From Bacteroidota bacterium (lineage in GTDB: Bacteria > Bacteroidota > Bacteroidia > AKYH767-A > 2013-40CM-41-45), in the NCBI GenBank assembly GCA_016713765.1, contig JADJON010000003.1:1-64000 (forward strand): 64,000 bases of DNA, given 5' to 3'. Under the pieces are notes generated by a model. The model was not told where the DNA came from and searched no databases. It saw only the letters and a list, made by a program, of their open reading frames with translations. Made by a program: the position numbers and the translations under genes. Numbering within the stretch: the stretch's first letter is position 1; the number at the start of each line of letters is the position of its first letter. Of this stretch, positions 27,087 through 35,859 are shown in pieces.

Positions 27087-27844
27087 CAGTGACCGGACAC
27101 GATCATCCGGCGCGTGAAAGTCTGCTTCCCGTTCGTGACAGAGTACAGATAAACACCGGATTGGAAGTCATCCGCGCGGAATTGCAGTCGGTTCTGGCCT
27201 TTTTGTACCTGATAGGTTTCGGTACTAACGATATTACCCAGCAGATCGGCAATGGTTACTACAATACGGTCCGCAGCAGGAGAGCCGACAATCACCTCAG
27301 TAATGTTGCCGAAGGGGTTGGGCAGGTTTTGCGAAACGAAGAAACCGGAAGGAACGAGGCTGGTGATTCCCACGTTCTGGTCGATATACAAGGTGTAATT
27401 ATCGTTGGAAGACGGTAAGGTCTGGGGAACGCCCAACACACGGCCATACACCATCAGGTTGACGACCAACGGGTAGCTGCCGATTTGTCCACTGGTCGGC
27501 GCGCTTCCTTCCAATACGAAACATCCGTTCGAACCACCCGGAAAACTACAGTTGCTTGGATTGCAGGAATAGCTGAAACCGGAGGGTAAGCCGGTCACAC
27601 CGGTAACATTGATGGAGTCGATGATCGCCGGTAATCCGAGGTACGTCGTATCTACGGGTACCAGAATCTGAAAGGTCGTCGAATAGGGAATCCCAACGGT
27701 TGCACGCGGTATGCCGGATAAGGAATCCGGGTAAATGCCGGGGCCGGCCGTTGTCGCACCCGGATCCGGCGTGCACTGTGCCATGCTACGCGACGAAACA
27801 CCGAGCACTAAACATGTTGCGATCGAAAGTAAAATTGAACGCAT
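27086..27844 (-). CDS. Exported protein with T9SS C-terminal sorting domain
   Basis: 252 residues. Signal peptide MRSILLSIATCLVLGVSSRSMA, then a small Cys-containing beta-rich domain with no family I recognise (SGIPRATVGIPYSTTFQILVPV..., CNPSNCSFPGGSNGCFVLEGSAPTSGQIGSYPLVVNL, resembling Ig-like putative-adhesin repeats), and a C-terminal T9SS type A domain (VSQNLPNPFGNITEVIVGS...LQFRADDFQSGVYLYSVTNGKQTFTRRMIVSGH) with the typical PNPF turn and basic end. It should be secreted through the T9SS and either anchored or released. It is coupled by a 1-nt overlap to rnz and lies 8 nt downstream of the STAS gene, so the three appear to be one operon. Confidence 0.8.
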   Translation of the reverse strand: MRSILLSIATCLVLGVSSRSMAQCTPDPGATTAGPGIYPDSLSGIPRATVGIPYSTTFQILVPVDTTYLGLPAIIDSINVTGVTGLPSGFSYSCNPSNCSFPGGSNGCFVLEGSAPTSGQIGSYPLVVNLMVYGRVLGVPQTLPSSNDNYTLYIDQNVGITSLVPSGFFVSQNLPNPFGNITEVIVGSPAADRIVVTIADLLGNIVSTETYQVQKGQNRLQFRADDFQSGVYLYSVTNGKQTFTRRMIVSGH

Positions 27845-27852
27845 AGGCTGGA

Positions 27853-28227
27853 TCAGGATTCCTTGTGGAGTTGTTTTTCGACTTCTTCCATAAAGATATA
27901 ATCGACCGCTTCGCTGATGGTCGGAAGGACCGTGAGCATGTTGTCGAGTTGGGAAATGGAAATGAGTTTACGGACGTGATCCTGCACGCTGGTCAGGACA
28001 TAAGTACCGTTCGTATCCCGGCACAGGCGGTAACCGGTGAGGATGGCGCTAAGACCGGAAGAATCACAATACTGAACCTCGGAAAGGTCGACGATCATGT
28101 TCTTGTATCCCTGGTGGTGCATCATCACGATTTCGGCTTTCAATTCCGGTGCGACACCGGATGTCAGCTTGCTCTCGTGGACTTTGATGACCACGTATTT
28201 ATCCTGTCTGTCGATCGTCAGGTTCAT
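27853..28227 (-). CDS. STAS-domain anti-sigma factor antagonist-like protein
   Basis: 124 residues, a single STAS domain of the SpoIIAA/RsbV type. The phosphorylatable Ser lies in VQYCDSSGLSAILTGYRLC, in the usual loop position, and the segment YKNMIVDLSEVQYCDSSG is typical. Such proteins bind a serine kinase/anti-sigma factor in their dephosphorylated form, freeing the sigma factor, but no partner kinase or phosphatase lies nearby. The C-terminus (VEKQLHKES) extends about 10 residues past the domain. Start ATG 28227. First gene of the STAS, exported-protein, rnz group. Confidence 0.85.
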   Translation of the reverse strand: MNLTIDRQDKYVVIKVHESKLTSGVAPELKAEIVMMHHQGYKNMIVDLSEVQYCDSSGLSAILTGYRLCRDTNGTYVLTSVQDHVRKLISISQLDNMLTVLPTISEAVDYIFMEEVEKQLHKES

Positions 28228-28329
28228 GTTTTTGCTGTTTATTCAAAATTACGACTAATATGGAGGGGGCTGATCACACGGCTGTTAATTTTCAACAAGC
28301 CCGGACCCTTAAATTGTTAAAAAAGCCAC

Positions 28330-29256
28330 CTACTCTACCCGCCCCGCCAGCAGGTACAAGACGGCCATCCGAACGGCAACTCCATTCTCAACCTGGTCCA
28401 GGATCAGGGACTGGTCGGAATCCGCAACGTCGCTGGTGATTTCCACGCCGCGGTTGATCGGCCCCGGATGCAGAATGGTGATCTTCTTACCAAGACTGTC
28501 AAGGATCTCCTTGTTCAGGCCGAAGAGCATCACGTACTCGCGGAGACTGGGGAAATACCGGATATCCTGGCGTTCCAACTGGATCCGCAACATGTTGGCT
28601 ACATCACACCATTCGAGTGCCTGCCGAAGGTTATGCTCGACCCGCACACCCAACTGATCGATATGCCGGGGAATAAGGGTGGTGGGTCCACAGACCATCA
28701 CCTCCGCTCCAAGTTTCTGCAGGCAAAGAATGTTCGAAAGCGCTACCCGCGAGTGCAGGATATCTCCGACGATTGCGACGCGTACTCCTTTCAGATCACC
28801 CAGTCGTTCGCGGATTGAAAAGGCATCCAGCAATGCCTGGGTAGGATGTTCGTGGGCACCGTCGCCGGCATTGACGATGTTCGCCTTTACATGCCGGGCC
28901 AGAAAGACGGCCGCTCCAGGCATCGGATGCCGCATGACGACGATGTCGACTTTCATCGCCAGGATGTTGTTCACGGTATCGATGAGCGTTTCCCCTTTGC
29001 TCACGGAGGAAGATGAAGCCGCGAAATTGATCACATCGGCCGAGAGCCGACGTTCGGCGAGCTCAAATGAAAGCCGTGTCCGGGTGCTATTCTCAAAGAA
29101 CAGGTTGGCAATCGTCACATCCCGCAAGGAGGGCACCTTTTTGATCGGCCGGTTGATCACTTCCTTGAAGTTCTCCGCTGTCTGGAAAATAAGGTTGATA
29201 TCCTCCGGTTGGAGGTCCTTGATACCGAGCAGGTGGCGAGTGCTAAGTGGGGACAT
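28330..29256 (-). CDS. pyrB: Aspartate carbamoyltransferase catalytic subunit
   Basis: Condenses carbamoyl phosphate and aspartate in the first committed step of pyrimidine synthesis. 308 residues, normal length. Carbamoyl-phosphate-binding FENSTRTRLSFELAERRL (about 53-70), SSVSKGETL, MRHPMPGAA, NAGDGAHEHPTQALLDAFSI with the catalytic His, VAIVGDILHSRVALSNI and ILHPGPINRGVEI at the aspartate-binding loop are all present. The N-terminal extension is minimal and no pyrI lies next to it. It lies downstream of pyrR on the same strand, but the two are separated by 229 bp of repeats. Confidence 0.96.
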   Translation of the reverse strand: MSPLSTRHLLGIKDLQPEDINLIFQTAENFKEVINRPIKKVPSLRDVTIANLFFENSTRTRLSFELAERRLSADVINFAASSSSVSKGETLIDTVNNILAMKVDIVVMRHPMPGAAVFLARHVKANIVNAGDGAHEHPTQALLDAFSIRERLGDLKGVRVAIVGDILHSRVALSNILCLQKLGAEVMVCGPTTLIPRHIDQLGVRVEHNLRQALEWCDVANMLRIQLERQDIRYFPSLREYVMLFGLNKEILDSLGKKITILHPGPINRGVEITSDVADSDQSLILDQVENGVAVRMAVLYLLAGRVE

Positions 29257-29485
29257 GACTGCGGGTTCAGTGTTCCGGGTTTCCTGCCTACGCTAAAGCT
29301 TCGGCAGGCAGGCGAGTAATATGTTTCTGGTTTCTAGTTTCGAGTTTCGGGTTTCCTGTCTATGCTAAAGCTTCGGCAGGCAGGCGAGTTTCAGGTTTAT
29401 CATGCTGCAAATGCCGAAGCATAAACAAGGAGGTTTCATTTTCTACTATTCACTGTTTACTGTTCACTATTCACTATTCACTGAC
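29257..29485. repeat. Composite repeat region between pyrR and pyrB
   Basis: Two copies of a hairpin module lie at 29283-29316 and 29355-29388, 72 bp apart (CCTGCC, TACGCTAAAGCTTC, GGCAGG, CAGGCGAG). Between them is a heptad array of five GTTTCNN units (29323-29357), and a second heptad array of TTCACTA/TTCACTG units covers 29442-29483. The latter ends 2 nt before the pyrR stop codon (complement of CTA 29486-29488). The modules are relatives of those next to the tRNA-Ser genes. The first copy lies 27 nt before the pyrB start. Confidence 0.85.
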
Positions 29486-30055
29486 CTACACCAACCAAAT
29501 CCCATCCTCCCCATCCGTTTCTTTCCATTGCACTTTTACTTTCTCCTCTGTGATGGTATCGACTGAGATGCCGATGTAATCGGGTTCGATCGGAAGATGC
29601 CGGCTGTAGCGGCGGTCGATGAGTGTGAGCAATTCTACTTTCTCGGGTCGCCCGAAGTCGATGAGCGCATCCAGGCCGGAACGGATGGTTCGTCCAGTAT
29701 AGAGTACGTCATCCACCAGCACGACCTTCAAGCCCTCGATCACGAAATCCATATTCGTTGCACAGGGGGCAAGGATCTCCCTGCGGCGAAAATCGTCCCG
29801 ATAGAAGGTCACGTCCAGTTCTCCCAGGCGGATCTTTCGGCCTTCCAGGATGCGTTCCAGGTGCGCTTTCAAGCGGCGGGCGACGAAAACGCCTCGCGGC
29901 TGGAGTCCGATCAATGCAGTCTTGGAAAAATCCCCGTGATTCTCGATGAGTTGATAGCACAATCGCTGCATCGTGATGTCGAGGCGGGTGGCGTCGGCCA
30001 GGGGGCGTTTCTGCATAGTCGATCCCAAGGTAGGATGTTTAAGGGGCTGTTCCAA
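29486..30055 (-). CDS. pyrR: PyrR-type bifunctional regulator / uracil phosphoribosyltransferase
   Basis: PRTase-fold protein that in many bacteria binds the leader of pyr mRNAs when UMP is high and also has weak uracil phosphoribosyltransferase activity. The PRPP motif VVLVDDVLYTGRTIRSGLDAL (about 112-132) and the family segments ALIGLQPRGVFVARRL, LDVTFYRDDFRR and LLTLIDRRYSRHLPIEPDYIGISVDT are clear. From ATG 30055 it is 189 residues; the in-frame ATG at 30016 (MQKRPLADATRL) gives a more typical 176. It precedes pyrB on the same strand. In Bacteroidota it is not clear whether PyrR regulates by attenuation. Confidence 0.93.
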   Translation of the reverse strand: MEQPLKHPTLGSTMQKRPLADATRLDITMQRLCYQLIENHGDFSKTALIGLQPRGVFVARRLKAHLERILEGRKIRLGELDVTFYRDDFRRREILAPCATNMDFVIEGLKVVLVDDVLYTGRTIRSGLDALIDFGRPEKVELLTLIDRRYSRHLPIEPDYIGISVDTITEEKVKVQWKETDGEDGIWLV

Positions 30056-30064
30056 TGTCCGCGA

Positions 30065-30553
30065 TCAGGCAGGTTGTTGCCAGCCGAATTGCCGCAGATG
30101 ATGGCGGGCGTGCTTGGCCAGTAACGCTACCCACTGTTCGAAGTTGAGGTCGCCGAAGAATGGGTTACGGATCCGTTTATCGGCTTGCCCTTCAAAGCAC
30201 TTGACAAAATCGTGCAGCTCTGCTTCCAACTGCCGGATCAACTCCTCCATACTGGTCATCTTAGCAGGAAGCGGTTCCACCGGCATGAGTTGATTGACGG
30301 TATTGGGACGAAACTCCTTGGGACCAACGACGAACTCCTGCATGGCCGGCACGCGTTCGGCCGGCGTAAGGATTTCAGGAAATACGTCTTTGCCATTGGC
30401 GTTACGCACCGCTTCGCAAAGATGTTCAATCATCTGATGAACGTTCATCTTTCCGAACACAGGTGGCGTAGCGGGGTCGATCATTCGTAACTGGCGGGGA
30501 AACTCTTCCAGGAGGAATTGCAGGGATGTTTGCATGGTCGGTTGGCTGGTCAA
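30065..30553 (-). CDS. DinB-like / DUF1569 protein
   Basis: 162 residues, predicted four-helix bundle. MNVHQMIEHLCEAVRN contains the first metal-ligand His as in DinB-like proteins, and NPFFGDLNFEQWVALLAKHARHHLRQFG provides the C-terminal His cluster of the DUF1569 type. These metal-binding bundles are often thiol transferases or of unknown role. The N-terminus MTSQPTMQTSLQ allows an alternative start six codons in. Its stop lies 9 nt before the pyrR start, so both may be cotranscribed. Confidence 0.75.
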   Translation of the reverse strand: MTSQPTMQTSLQFLLEEFPRQLRMIDPATPPVFGKMNVHQMIEHLCEAVRNANGKDVFPEILTPAERVPAMQEFVVGPKEFRPNTVNQLMPVEPLPAKMTSMEELIRQLEAELHDFVKCFEGQADKRIRNPFFGDLNFEQWVALLAKHARHHLRQFGWQQPA

Positions 30554-30589
30554 CTGCTAAGGTGCATAGGAATATTCAGCCCGGAAAAA

Positions 30590-30623
30590 GAAAAAAGCCG
30601 TCCCAGGGGACGGCTTTTTCTTT
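30590..30623 (-). terminator. Terminator of rpsA
   Basis: AAAAAGCCGTCC, loop CAGG, GGACGGCTTTTTC: a near-perfect 12-bp stem with A and T tracts on both sides, so usable in both directions, 30 nt after the rpsA stop codon. Confidence 0.92.
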
Positions 30624-30653
30624 CTTGAGCTTCTGAATTCAACATTATGAAGT

Positions 30654-32492
30654 TCAGTCCTTTTTATCAGAGTCCTGAGCTTTCTTTTCAGCGGCTTCGA
30701 GTTCGGTACGCAGGTTGCTGAGGGCCGCGATATCGCCAAGGGTCGTCTTTTCAACGTTCTCCTTCACTTTCTTCACTGCCTTTGCATTATCCTCGCGATC
30801 CTTCTCCTTGGTCTCCTTCTCGGCAACACGCGCGATTCCGCGGGCTTCCTCGTGGATACGGGCATGGGATACGACGATCTTACGCTGGTCTTTGTTAAAC
30901 TCGATGACCTTGAAGTCGGCTTTGTCATCAGCTTTGAGGGACTTGCCGTCTTCCTTCACCAGGTGCTTGTTCGGGCAGAAGCCTTCGACACCGTAGGGAA
31001 GCGCGACTGTTGCGCCCTTCTCGCCGACTTTCAATACCGTGCCTTCGTGCAGGCTGTCGACGCCGAAGATGGTTTCGAACACATCCCAGGGGTTCTCCTC
31101 GAGTTGTTTGTGTCCGAGGCTGAGGCGACGGTTTTCCGCATCCACTTCGAGCACGACCACGTCGAGTTTATCACCCACTTTGGTGAACTCCGACGGGTGC
31201 TTGATCTTCTTGCTCCAGGAGAGGTCGGAGATGTGCACGAGTCCGTCGATGCCTTCTTCGAGTTCCACGAAGACGCCGAAGTTGGTGAAGTTCTTCACCG
31301 TAGCGGTCAACTTCGTGCCGGCCGGGTATTTCGTGATGACGTTCACCCACGGATCAGGCTTGAGTTGCTTGAGGCCGAGTGACATCTTACGCTCTTCACG
31401 GTCAAGGGTCAGGACAACACACTCGATCTCTTCGCCGACTTTCAGGAAGTCGTGCGGGCTGCGGAGGTGCTGCGACCAGGACATTTCTGATACGTGGAGG
31501 AGTCCTTCGACACCCGGAGCGATCTCGACGAACGCGCCGTAGTCGGCGAGGACAACTACTTTGCCTTTCACCTTATCGCCAACGTTGAGGTTGCCATCGA
31601 GCTGCGTCCAAGGATGCGGAGTAAGCTGCTTGAGGCCAAGCGCGATGCGCTTCTTCTCTTCGTCGAAATCGAGGATAACGACGTTGATCTTCTGATCGAG
31701 CTTGAGTACTTCTTCCGGATGCGAGATGCGGCCCCAGGAGATATCCGTAATGTGCAGCAGGCCGTCGACACCACCGAGGTCCATGAACACACCGTAGGAG
31801 GTGATGTTCTTGACGGTTCCCTCGAGTACTTGACCCTTCTCGAGCTTCTTCATGATCTCGGCCTTTTGGAGCTCGAGTTCCTCTTCGATCAGGATCTTGT
31901 GAGAGACGACTACGTTCTTGAATTCGTTGTTGATCTTCACCACCTTGAACTCCATGTTCTTGCCTACGAATTGGTCGTAGTCGCGGATCGGCTTGACGTC
32001 GATCTGGGAGCCGGGCAGGAAGGCCTCGATGCCGAAGACGTCGACGATCAGACCACCCTTGGTACGGCACTTCACATAGCCGGTGATGACCTCGTCACCT
32101 TCCAGGGCCGCGTTGATGCGATCCCAGGACTTCAGTGCACGGGCTTTCTTGTGAGAAAGCAGGAGCTGACCATTCTTGTCCTCTTGCTTCTCCACGTAAA
32201 CTTCCACCTTGTCGCCGGCTTTGATGTCCGGCATGTGGCGGAATTCAGTCAGCGGAATCAGACCATCCGATTTGTAGCCGATGTTGATGAGCACATCCTT
32301 GGGCGAAACGGATACGACAATTCCTTCCACGATGTCGTGTTCGACCACCGCGTTAAGGGTTTGATCGTACATTTTCTCCATCCGGGTACGTTCCTCGGCG
32401 GAGTAATTGTTCCAGCCTTTGCCCGAAGTTTCCCAGTTGAAGGGATCTGCTTTGGGAGCAGCGGATTGGTTCGTGATTTCTTCTGTAATCAT
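30654..32492 (-). CDS. rpsA: 30S ribosomal protein S1
   Basis: Binds mRNA at the small subunit and helps start translation. 612 residues with six S1 (OB-fold) repeats, visible by the recurring G-x-V-x-x-(I/V)-x-x-(F/Y)-G-x-(F/V)-V and LHIS(D/E)(I/L/M)SW signatures (GVFMDLGGVDGLLHITDISWGRI, GAFVEIAPGVEGLLHVSEMSWSQH, GVFVELEEGIDGLVHISDLSWSKK). It has a Bacteroidota-type N-terminal extension with Trp-rich FNWETSGKGWNNYSAEER and a charged C-terminal tail of about 60 residues (EKETKEKDREDNAKAVKKVKENVEKT). Bacteroidota mRNAs often lack Shine-Dalgarno sites, which gives S1 a central role. Start ATG 32492. Confidence 0.97.
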   Translation of the reverse strand: MITEEITNQSAAPKADPFNWETSGKGWNNYSAEERTRMEKMYDQTLNAVVEHDIVEGIVVSVSPKDVLINIGYKSDGLIPLTEFRHMPDIKAGDKVEVYVEKQEDKNGQLLLSHKKARALKSWDRINAALEGDEVITGYVKCRTKGGLIVDVFGIEAFLPGSQIDVKPIRDYDQFVGKNMEFKVVKINNEFKNVVVSHKILIEEELELQKAEIMKKLEKGQVLEGTVKNITSYGVFMDLGGVDGLLHITDISWGRISHPEEVLKLDQKINVVILDFDEEKKRIALGLKQLTPHPWTQLDGNLNVGDKVKGKVVVLADYGAFVEIAPGVEGLLHVSEMSWSQHLRSPHDFLKVGEEIECVVLTLDREERKMSLGLKQLKPDPWVNVITKYPAGTKLTATVKNFTNFGVFVELEEGIDGLVHISDLSWSKKIKHPSEFTKVGDKLDVVVLEVDAENRRLSLGHKQLEENPWDVFETIFGVDSLHEGTVLKVGEKGATVALPYGVEGFCPNKHLVKEDGKSLKADDKADFKVIEFNKDQRKIVVSHARIHEEARGIARVAEKETKEKDREDNAKAVKKVKENVEKTTLGDIAALSNLRTELEAAEKKAQDSDKKD

Positions 32493-32812
32493 TTAATTTT
32501 TAAGTTGTTTATAGTTAAGTGGCGTCGTTTCTGTTTGGGGTCGCAAATTTAGGAATTATCTTCTTTGGTTAAAAGTGCTCAATTAGAAACTTTTAAAGGC
32601 CATTAGCAGTCTGCCATGACTTGAAATTTTGATTTTTTCAAGGGGTAGGAAGCACCACTACCCGATTGAAGGATCAGGATAATTGATTACGACCATATAT
32701 TTAACATAATAATACACAAATGGGACAAAATCCTGTATTTACTCCTCTATGGACTAAAAGGTTGCAAAACATTGAAATGAAAGTGGGGAAATAACCAATC
32801 CGGAACCCCGGA
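32493..32812. promoter_or_regulatory. rpsA upstream region with -7 element TAAATTTG
   Basis: This gap of 320 bp has no gene. Minus-strand TAAATTTG (32551-32544) is a full match to TAnnTTTG and lies about 50 nt upstream of the rpsA ATG, leaving a leader long enough for S1 autoregulation. The remainder (32560-32812) is AT-rich unique sequence between the ispH stop and this promoter; no terminator hairpin is obvious. Confidence 0.5.
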
Positions 32813-33703
32813 TCAGGCAGAAGTACCGATCGGTTCGAGGTGGCTGGCGACCTTTTGCATCAGCCACATCGGCGTACTGGTCGCGCCACAAATGCCGATT
32901 GACTGCACACCATCGAACCAGGCATAGTCGATCTCCTCCACGTCCGAAATGAAATAGGTCCTGGGGTTGACCGCGCGACAGACCTCGAACAGCGCTTTTC
33001 CATTGGAACTCTTCTTCCCGGAAACAAACAGGATGAGGTCGTGCTGTTCCGCGAACTTTCGAAGCTGGGGTTCCCGGTTGGAAACCTGCCGGCAGATGGT
33101 ATCATTGGTGGACAAGTACTCGTCCTGGATCTCGCTTTCCTGTGCAAGTCTCGACCGTTCCTCAATCAACGCCTTCATGCGTTCAAAGCCGCGGGAACTC
33201 TTCGTAGTCTGAGAGAAGAAATAGATCGGGCGGGAGAAATCGATCTTACTGAGGTCATCCTCGTTGCGGATGATGAGGGCCTCCCCTCCTGTTTGCCCAA
33301 CCAGGCCGTTCACTTCGGCGTGTCCGATCTCTCCGTAGATGACGACCTGTCCGTTGTTCGCCACCACTTCTTCGTAACTGGAGCGAACGCGGTTCTGGAG
33401 TTTGAGTACAACGGGACAAGAAGCATCAATCAACTCGATGTTGTTTTGCAGCGCGATCTGATAGGTCTCCGGTGGTTCACCGTGCGCGCGGATCAGCACT
33501 TTGCAATCGTGCAGTTGCCGCAAGGTCTCATGGTCAATGATCTTCAGCCCTTTGGCTTTCAGCCGCTCGACCTCGACGTTATTGTGGACGATATCACCGA
33601 GGCAATAGAGTGAACCGGAACGGTCCAGTTCATCTTCAGCCATCTGGATGGCGTAAACAACGCCAAAACAAAAGCCCGAATGCGGGTCTAAGGTGATTTT
33701 CAT
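32813..33703 (-). CDS. ispH: 4-hydroxy-3-methylbut-2-enyl diphosphate reductase
   Basis: Iron-sulfur enzyme of the last step of the MEP pathway, making IPP and DMAPP. 296 residues. The three Cys ligands of the [4Fe-4S] cluster are present: SGFCFGV at residue 12, DASCPVV near 95, and GICGATSTP near 275. Substrate-binding LIRAHGEPP, YGEIGHAEVNGL, SQTT and FVSGKKSSN(G/S) are also visible. It lies 47 nt downstream of cmk, and rpsA follows after a 320-bp gap, an order often seen in the phylum. Confidence 0.96.
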   Translation of the reverse strand: MKITLDPHSGFCFGVVYAIQMAEDELDRSGSLYCLGDIVHNNVEVERLKAKGLKIIDHETLRQLHDCKVLIRAHGEPPETYQIALQNNIELIDASCPVVLKLQNRVRSSYEEVVANNGQVVIYGEIGHAEVNGLVGQTGGEALIIRNEDDLSKIDFSRPIYFFSQTTKSSRGFERMKALIEERSRLAQESEIQDEYLSTNDTICRQVSNREPQLRKFAEQHDLILFVSGKKSSNGKALFEVCRAVNPRTYFISDVEEIDYAWFDGVQSIGICGATSTPMWLMQKVASHLEPIGTSA

Positions 33704-33750
33704 TCGAGATGCAAAGGTACGAAAAAGCGCTCGAACCAGTTAACTGGTTC

Positions 33751-34518
33751 TCAAGCCGGTGATTGCACGGAGCGCTGCCGGACCAGGTCCAGCGCGATAG
33801 CCAGTTGCTCTTCCTGGTTGAGGTCGGAATTGTCGAGCACGATCGCGTCCTCCGCCTTCCTAAGCGGGCTTTCGGCCCGATGGGTATCGGTATGGTCACG
33901 GTCCTCGATGTTCTTGCTGACTTCGTCCATCGTCACCATGAAGCCCTTTTCGTTCAGTTCGTCGAACCGCCGTTTGGCACGCACTTCCGGTCGGGCCGTC
34001 ATGAAAATCTTCAGCTCCGCATTCGGGAATACCGTAGTGCCGATATCCCGCCCATCCATGACGATCCCTTTATCGCGTCCATAGCCTTGTTGTTTCTTTA
34101 CCATCCTCCGGCGAATGGCTGGAATGGCGCTGACCGGACTTACCAGATCCGAGATACGCAGGTCACGAATCTGTCGTTCCACGTTCAGCCCGTTCAGGTG
34201 AACTTCGGAAAGTTTCGTTTCAGGATTGACCTGAAAAGTGATCTTGATGTGATCGAGAAAACGATCCATCTCTTCGGCATTCATCGATTCCAACTGGGCG
34301 ACCGTAAGGTCGTGTTGAATCATGAATAGCGTCACTGCCCGGTACATGGCGCCGGAGTCGATGTATCGATACCCCAAATGCCGGGCTAATGCCTTGGCCA
34401 GGGTGCTTTTTCCGCAGGAGGAAAAACCATCGATCGCGATAACTAGCTTTTCTGAGCCCACTTCAGGTTCTGAACGGATGGTATACCCCCCATTTCCTTT
34501 TAACGGATAGGCAGTCAT
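33751..34518 (-). CDS. cmk: Cytidylate kinase
   Basis: Phosphorylates CMP and dCMP with ATP. The core starts at about residue 24 (KLVIAIDGFSSCGKSTLAKALARHLGYRYIDSGAMYRAVTLF), with the P-loop and the CMP-binding YIDSGAMYR. Later motifs are RISDLVSPVSAIPAIRR, KGIVMDGRDIGTTVFPNAELKIFMTARPEVRAKRR and DRDHTDTHRAESPLRKAEDAIVLDNS, the lid and NMP-binding sites. From ATG 34518 the protein is 255 residues, about 25 longer than usual at the N-terminus (MTAYPLKGNGGYTIRSEPEVGSE), so a later start is possible. It sits downstream of porQ, as in many Bacteroidota. Confidence 0.95.
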   Translation of the reverse strand: MTAYPLKGNGGYTIRSEPEVGSEKLVIAIDGFSSCGKSTLAKALARHLGYRYIDSGAMYRAVTLFMIQHDLTVAQLESMNAEEMDRFLDHIKITFQVNPETKLSEVHLNGLNVERQIRDLRISDLVSPVSAIPAIRRRMVKKQQGYGRDKGIVMDGRDIGTTVFPNAELKIFMTARPEVRAKRRFDELNEKGFMVTMDEVSKNIEDRDHTDTHRAESPLRKAEDAIVLDNSDLNQEEQLAIALDLVRQRSVQSPA

Positions 34519-34725
34519 GTTTCGGAAGGCAATTTAGGAAAATGGACGATGTCAAATGGCTGCAATGCCGGTCAATCCCTGCTTCGCCCTGAAAACGAAT
34601 TCACTGAATTTTCGTGCGAAGATTGATTTCAATTGGATGAGCAGGAAACCTGGCAACATACAGCCATCCAACCATCAAACTAATATCGGCAAAGTCAAAG
34701 GAACGAAGAGCCTGGGCCTGGAAAA

Positions 34726-35787
34726 TCAGTTAGTATCTCCGGCTTTTTTCGAAAATTCAGCCAGGTTCATGGTAATCGAGAAGTGGTCGGCGCCTCCGGC
34801 CTGATGGAAATTACCGCGTCCATACCCCAGTACGAACTTGGATATCTTCAGGCCGAAGCCGAACGAAAAGCCGACCGTTCCGGGCGCGGTATCAACTACG
34901 AGCTCGCGTCTCCGTTGGAAATTATAAGCGGCACGGAGGTGAAAATTCCTGGAGAGCAGGATCTCGGTACCGATGATGAAATGACGGGAGAGTTTGTTCC
35001 AAAAGTTGATCTTCTTCTGCTGTGCCTCGCCGGTCAGTGGATCAACACCGGATAAATCAAAGGGATCATTGTACGAAAGATCGAACTTCTGAAGATGCCG
35101 ATAAGTGATATTGAACCGAAGCGGCGTATGCTTTAACCTTTTCGAAACTCCCAGCAACAATTCGATCGGCAGGGGTTCCGCATTACCCTTTACATAATAG
35201 TCGATCTGCGCGCCGGCATTCCGGGCCAGGATTGTGGCTGTCCAGTTGTTGACGGTGTCCAGATACGTGGCGCTGATGTCCACACCGATTCCGAAGGAAT
35301 TATAGAGGTAATAATCGCTGTAAATGAATTTCATTCCGGCCCCTACGCTGAACAAGGGATTGTATTGGTAACCCCATCCGAGGTTCAGCGCGTAGTCCGC
35401 TGCCCGGAACGTACCCTCCTGATCGCCAAACACGTTTGTCTCCCGGAACTCCCCGTAGTTGGCGTAATGCATGTAGGCGAGGAATGTTCCCAGCTTACCG
35501 TAATCCCTGGCAAAAGCGGCGTTGCCGAATTTCACGCCATCGGGATACAAGACACCGCTCAACGCGAGTGAACGGTCCATGGAAGGATTGATGAGGGACG
35601 GCGCCTGCAGGGCGGTATTCAGGTCGTGGTCCTTCACGGTAATCAATGTTCCGCCCAGCGCGGCGATACGGGCCGAAGCCGGTACGTTCAGGAACTGGTA
35701 GACATAATTACCTCCGATCTGTGCATGGGCAGCAAGCGAAGTGAGGAGAATTGCCGGCAGGAAGAGCGATCGGATGGTCCGGTGCAT
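34726..35787 (-). CDS. porQ: Type IX secretion system protein PorQ
   Basis: Outer membrane beta-barrel of the FadL-like fold that, with PorU, PorV and PorZ, forms the T9SS attachment complex handling sorting-signal proteins. About 353 residues from ATG 35787, which gives a good signal peptide (MHRTIRSLFLPAILLTSLAAHA); an in-frame ATG 19 codons upstream only adds a leader without export features. Family segments: GGNYVYQFLNVPASARIAALGG, ITVKDHDLNTALQAPSLINP, GVLYPDGVKFGNAAFARDYGKLGTFLAYMHYANYGEF. The C-terminus (SITMNLAEF) is typical of the family. It explains how the sorting-domain proteins of this window are delivered. TACATTTA, like a -7 element, lies just before ATG 35787. Confidence 0.92.
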   Translation of the reverse strand: MHRTIRSLFLPAILLTSLAAHAQIGGNYVYQFLNVPASARIAALGGTLITVKDHDLNTALQAPSLINPSMDRSLALSGVLYPDGVKFGNAAFARDYGKLGTFLAYMHYANYGEFRETNVFGDQEGTFRAADYALNLGWGYQYNPLFSVGAGMKFIYSDYYLYNSFGIGVDISATYLDTVNNWTATILARNAGAQIDYYVKGNAEPLPIELLLGVSKRLKHTPLRFNITYRHLQKFDLSYNDPFDLSGVDPLTGEAQQKKINFWNKLSRHFIIGTEILLSRNFHLRAAYNFQRRRELVVDTAPGTVGFSFGFGLKISKFVLGYGRGNFHQAGGADHFSITMNLAEFSKKAGDTN

Positions 35788-35859
35788 ACGAGGTAAATGT
35801 AGGAAATTGAACAGGAACGATTCAGCGACCGGAATATTGCACACAGCAGGTACTGTTTT

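Noticed and set aside
29257..29300. Classical PyrR-binding anti-antiterminator before pyrB
   Set aside because: No match to the conserved PyrR-binding loop could be found; the hairpins there belong to the interspersed repeat family.
31494..32552. 352-codon open frame opposite rpsA
   Set aside because: Shadow of a repetitive, highly conserved ribosomal gene; no family features.
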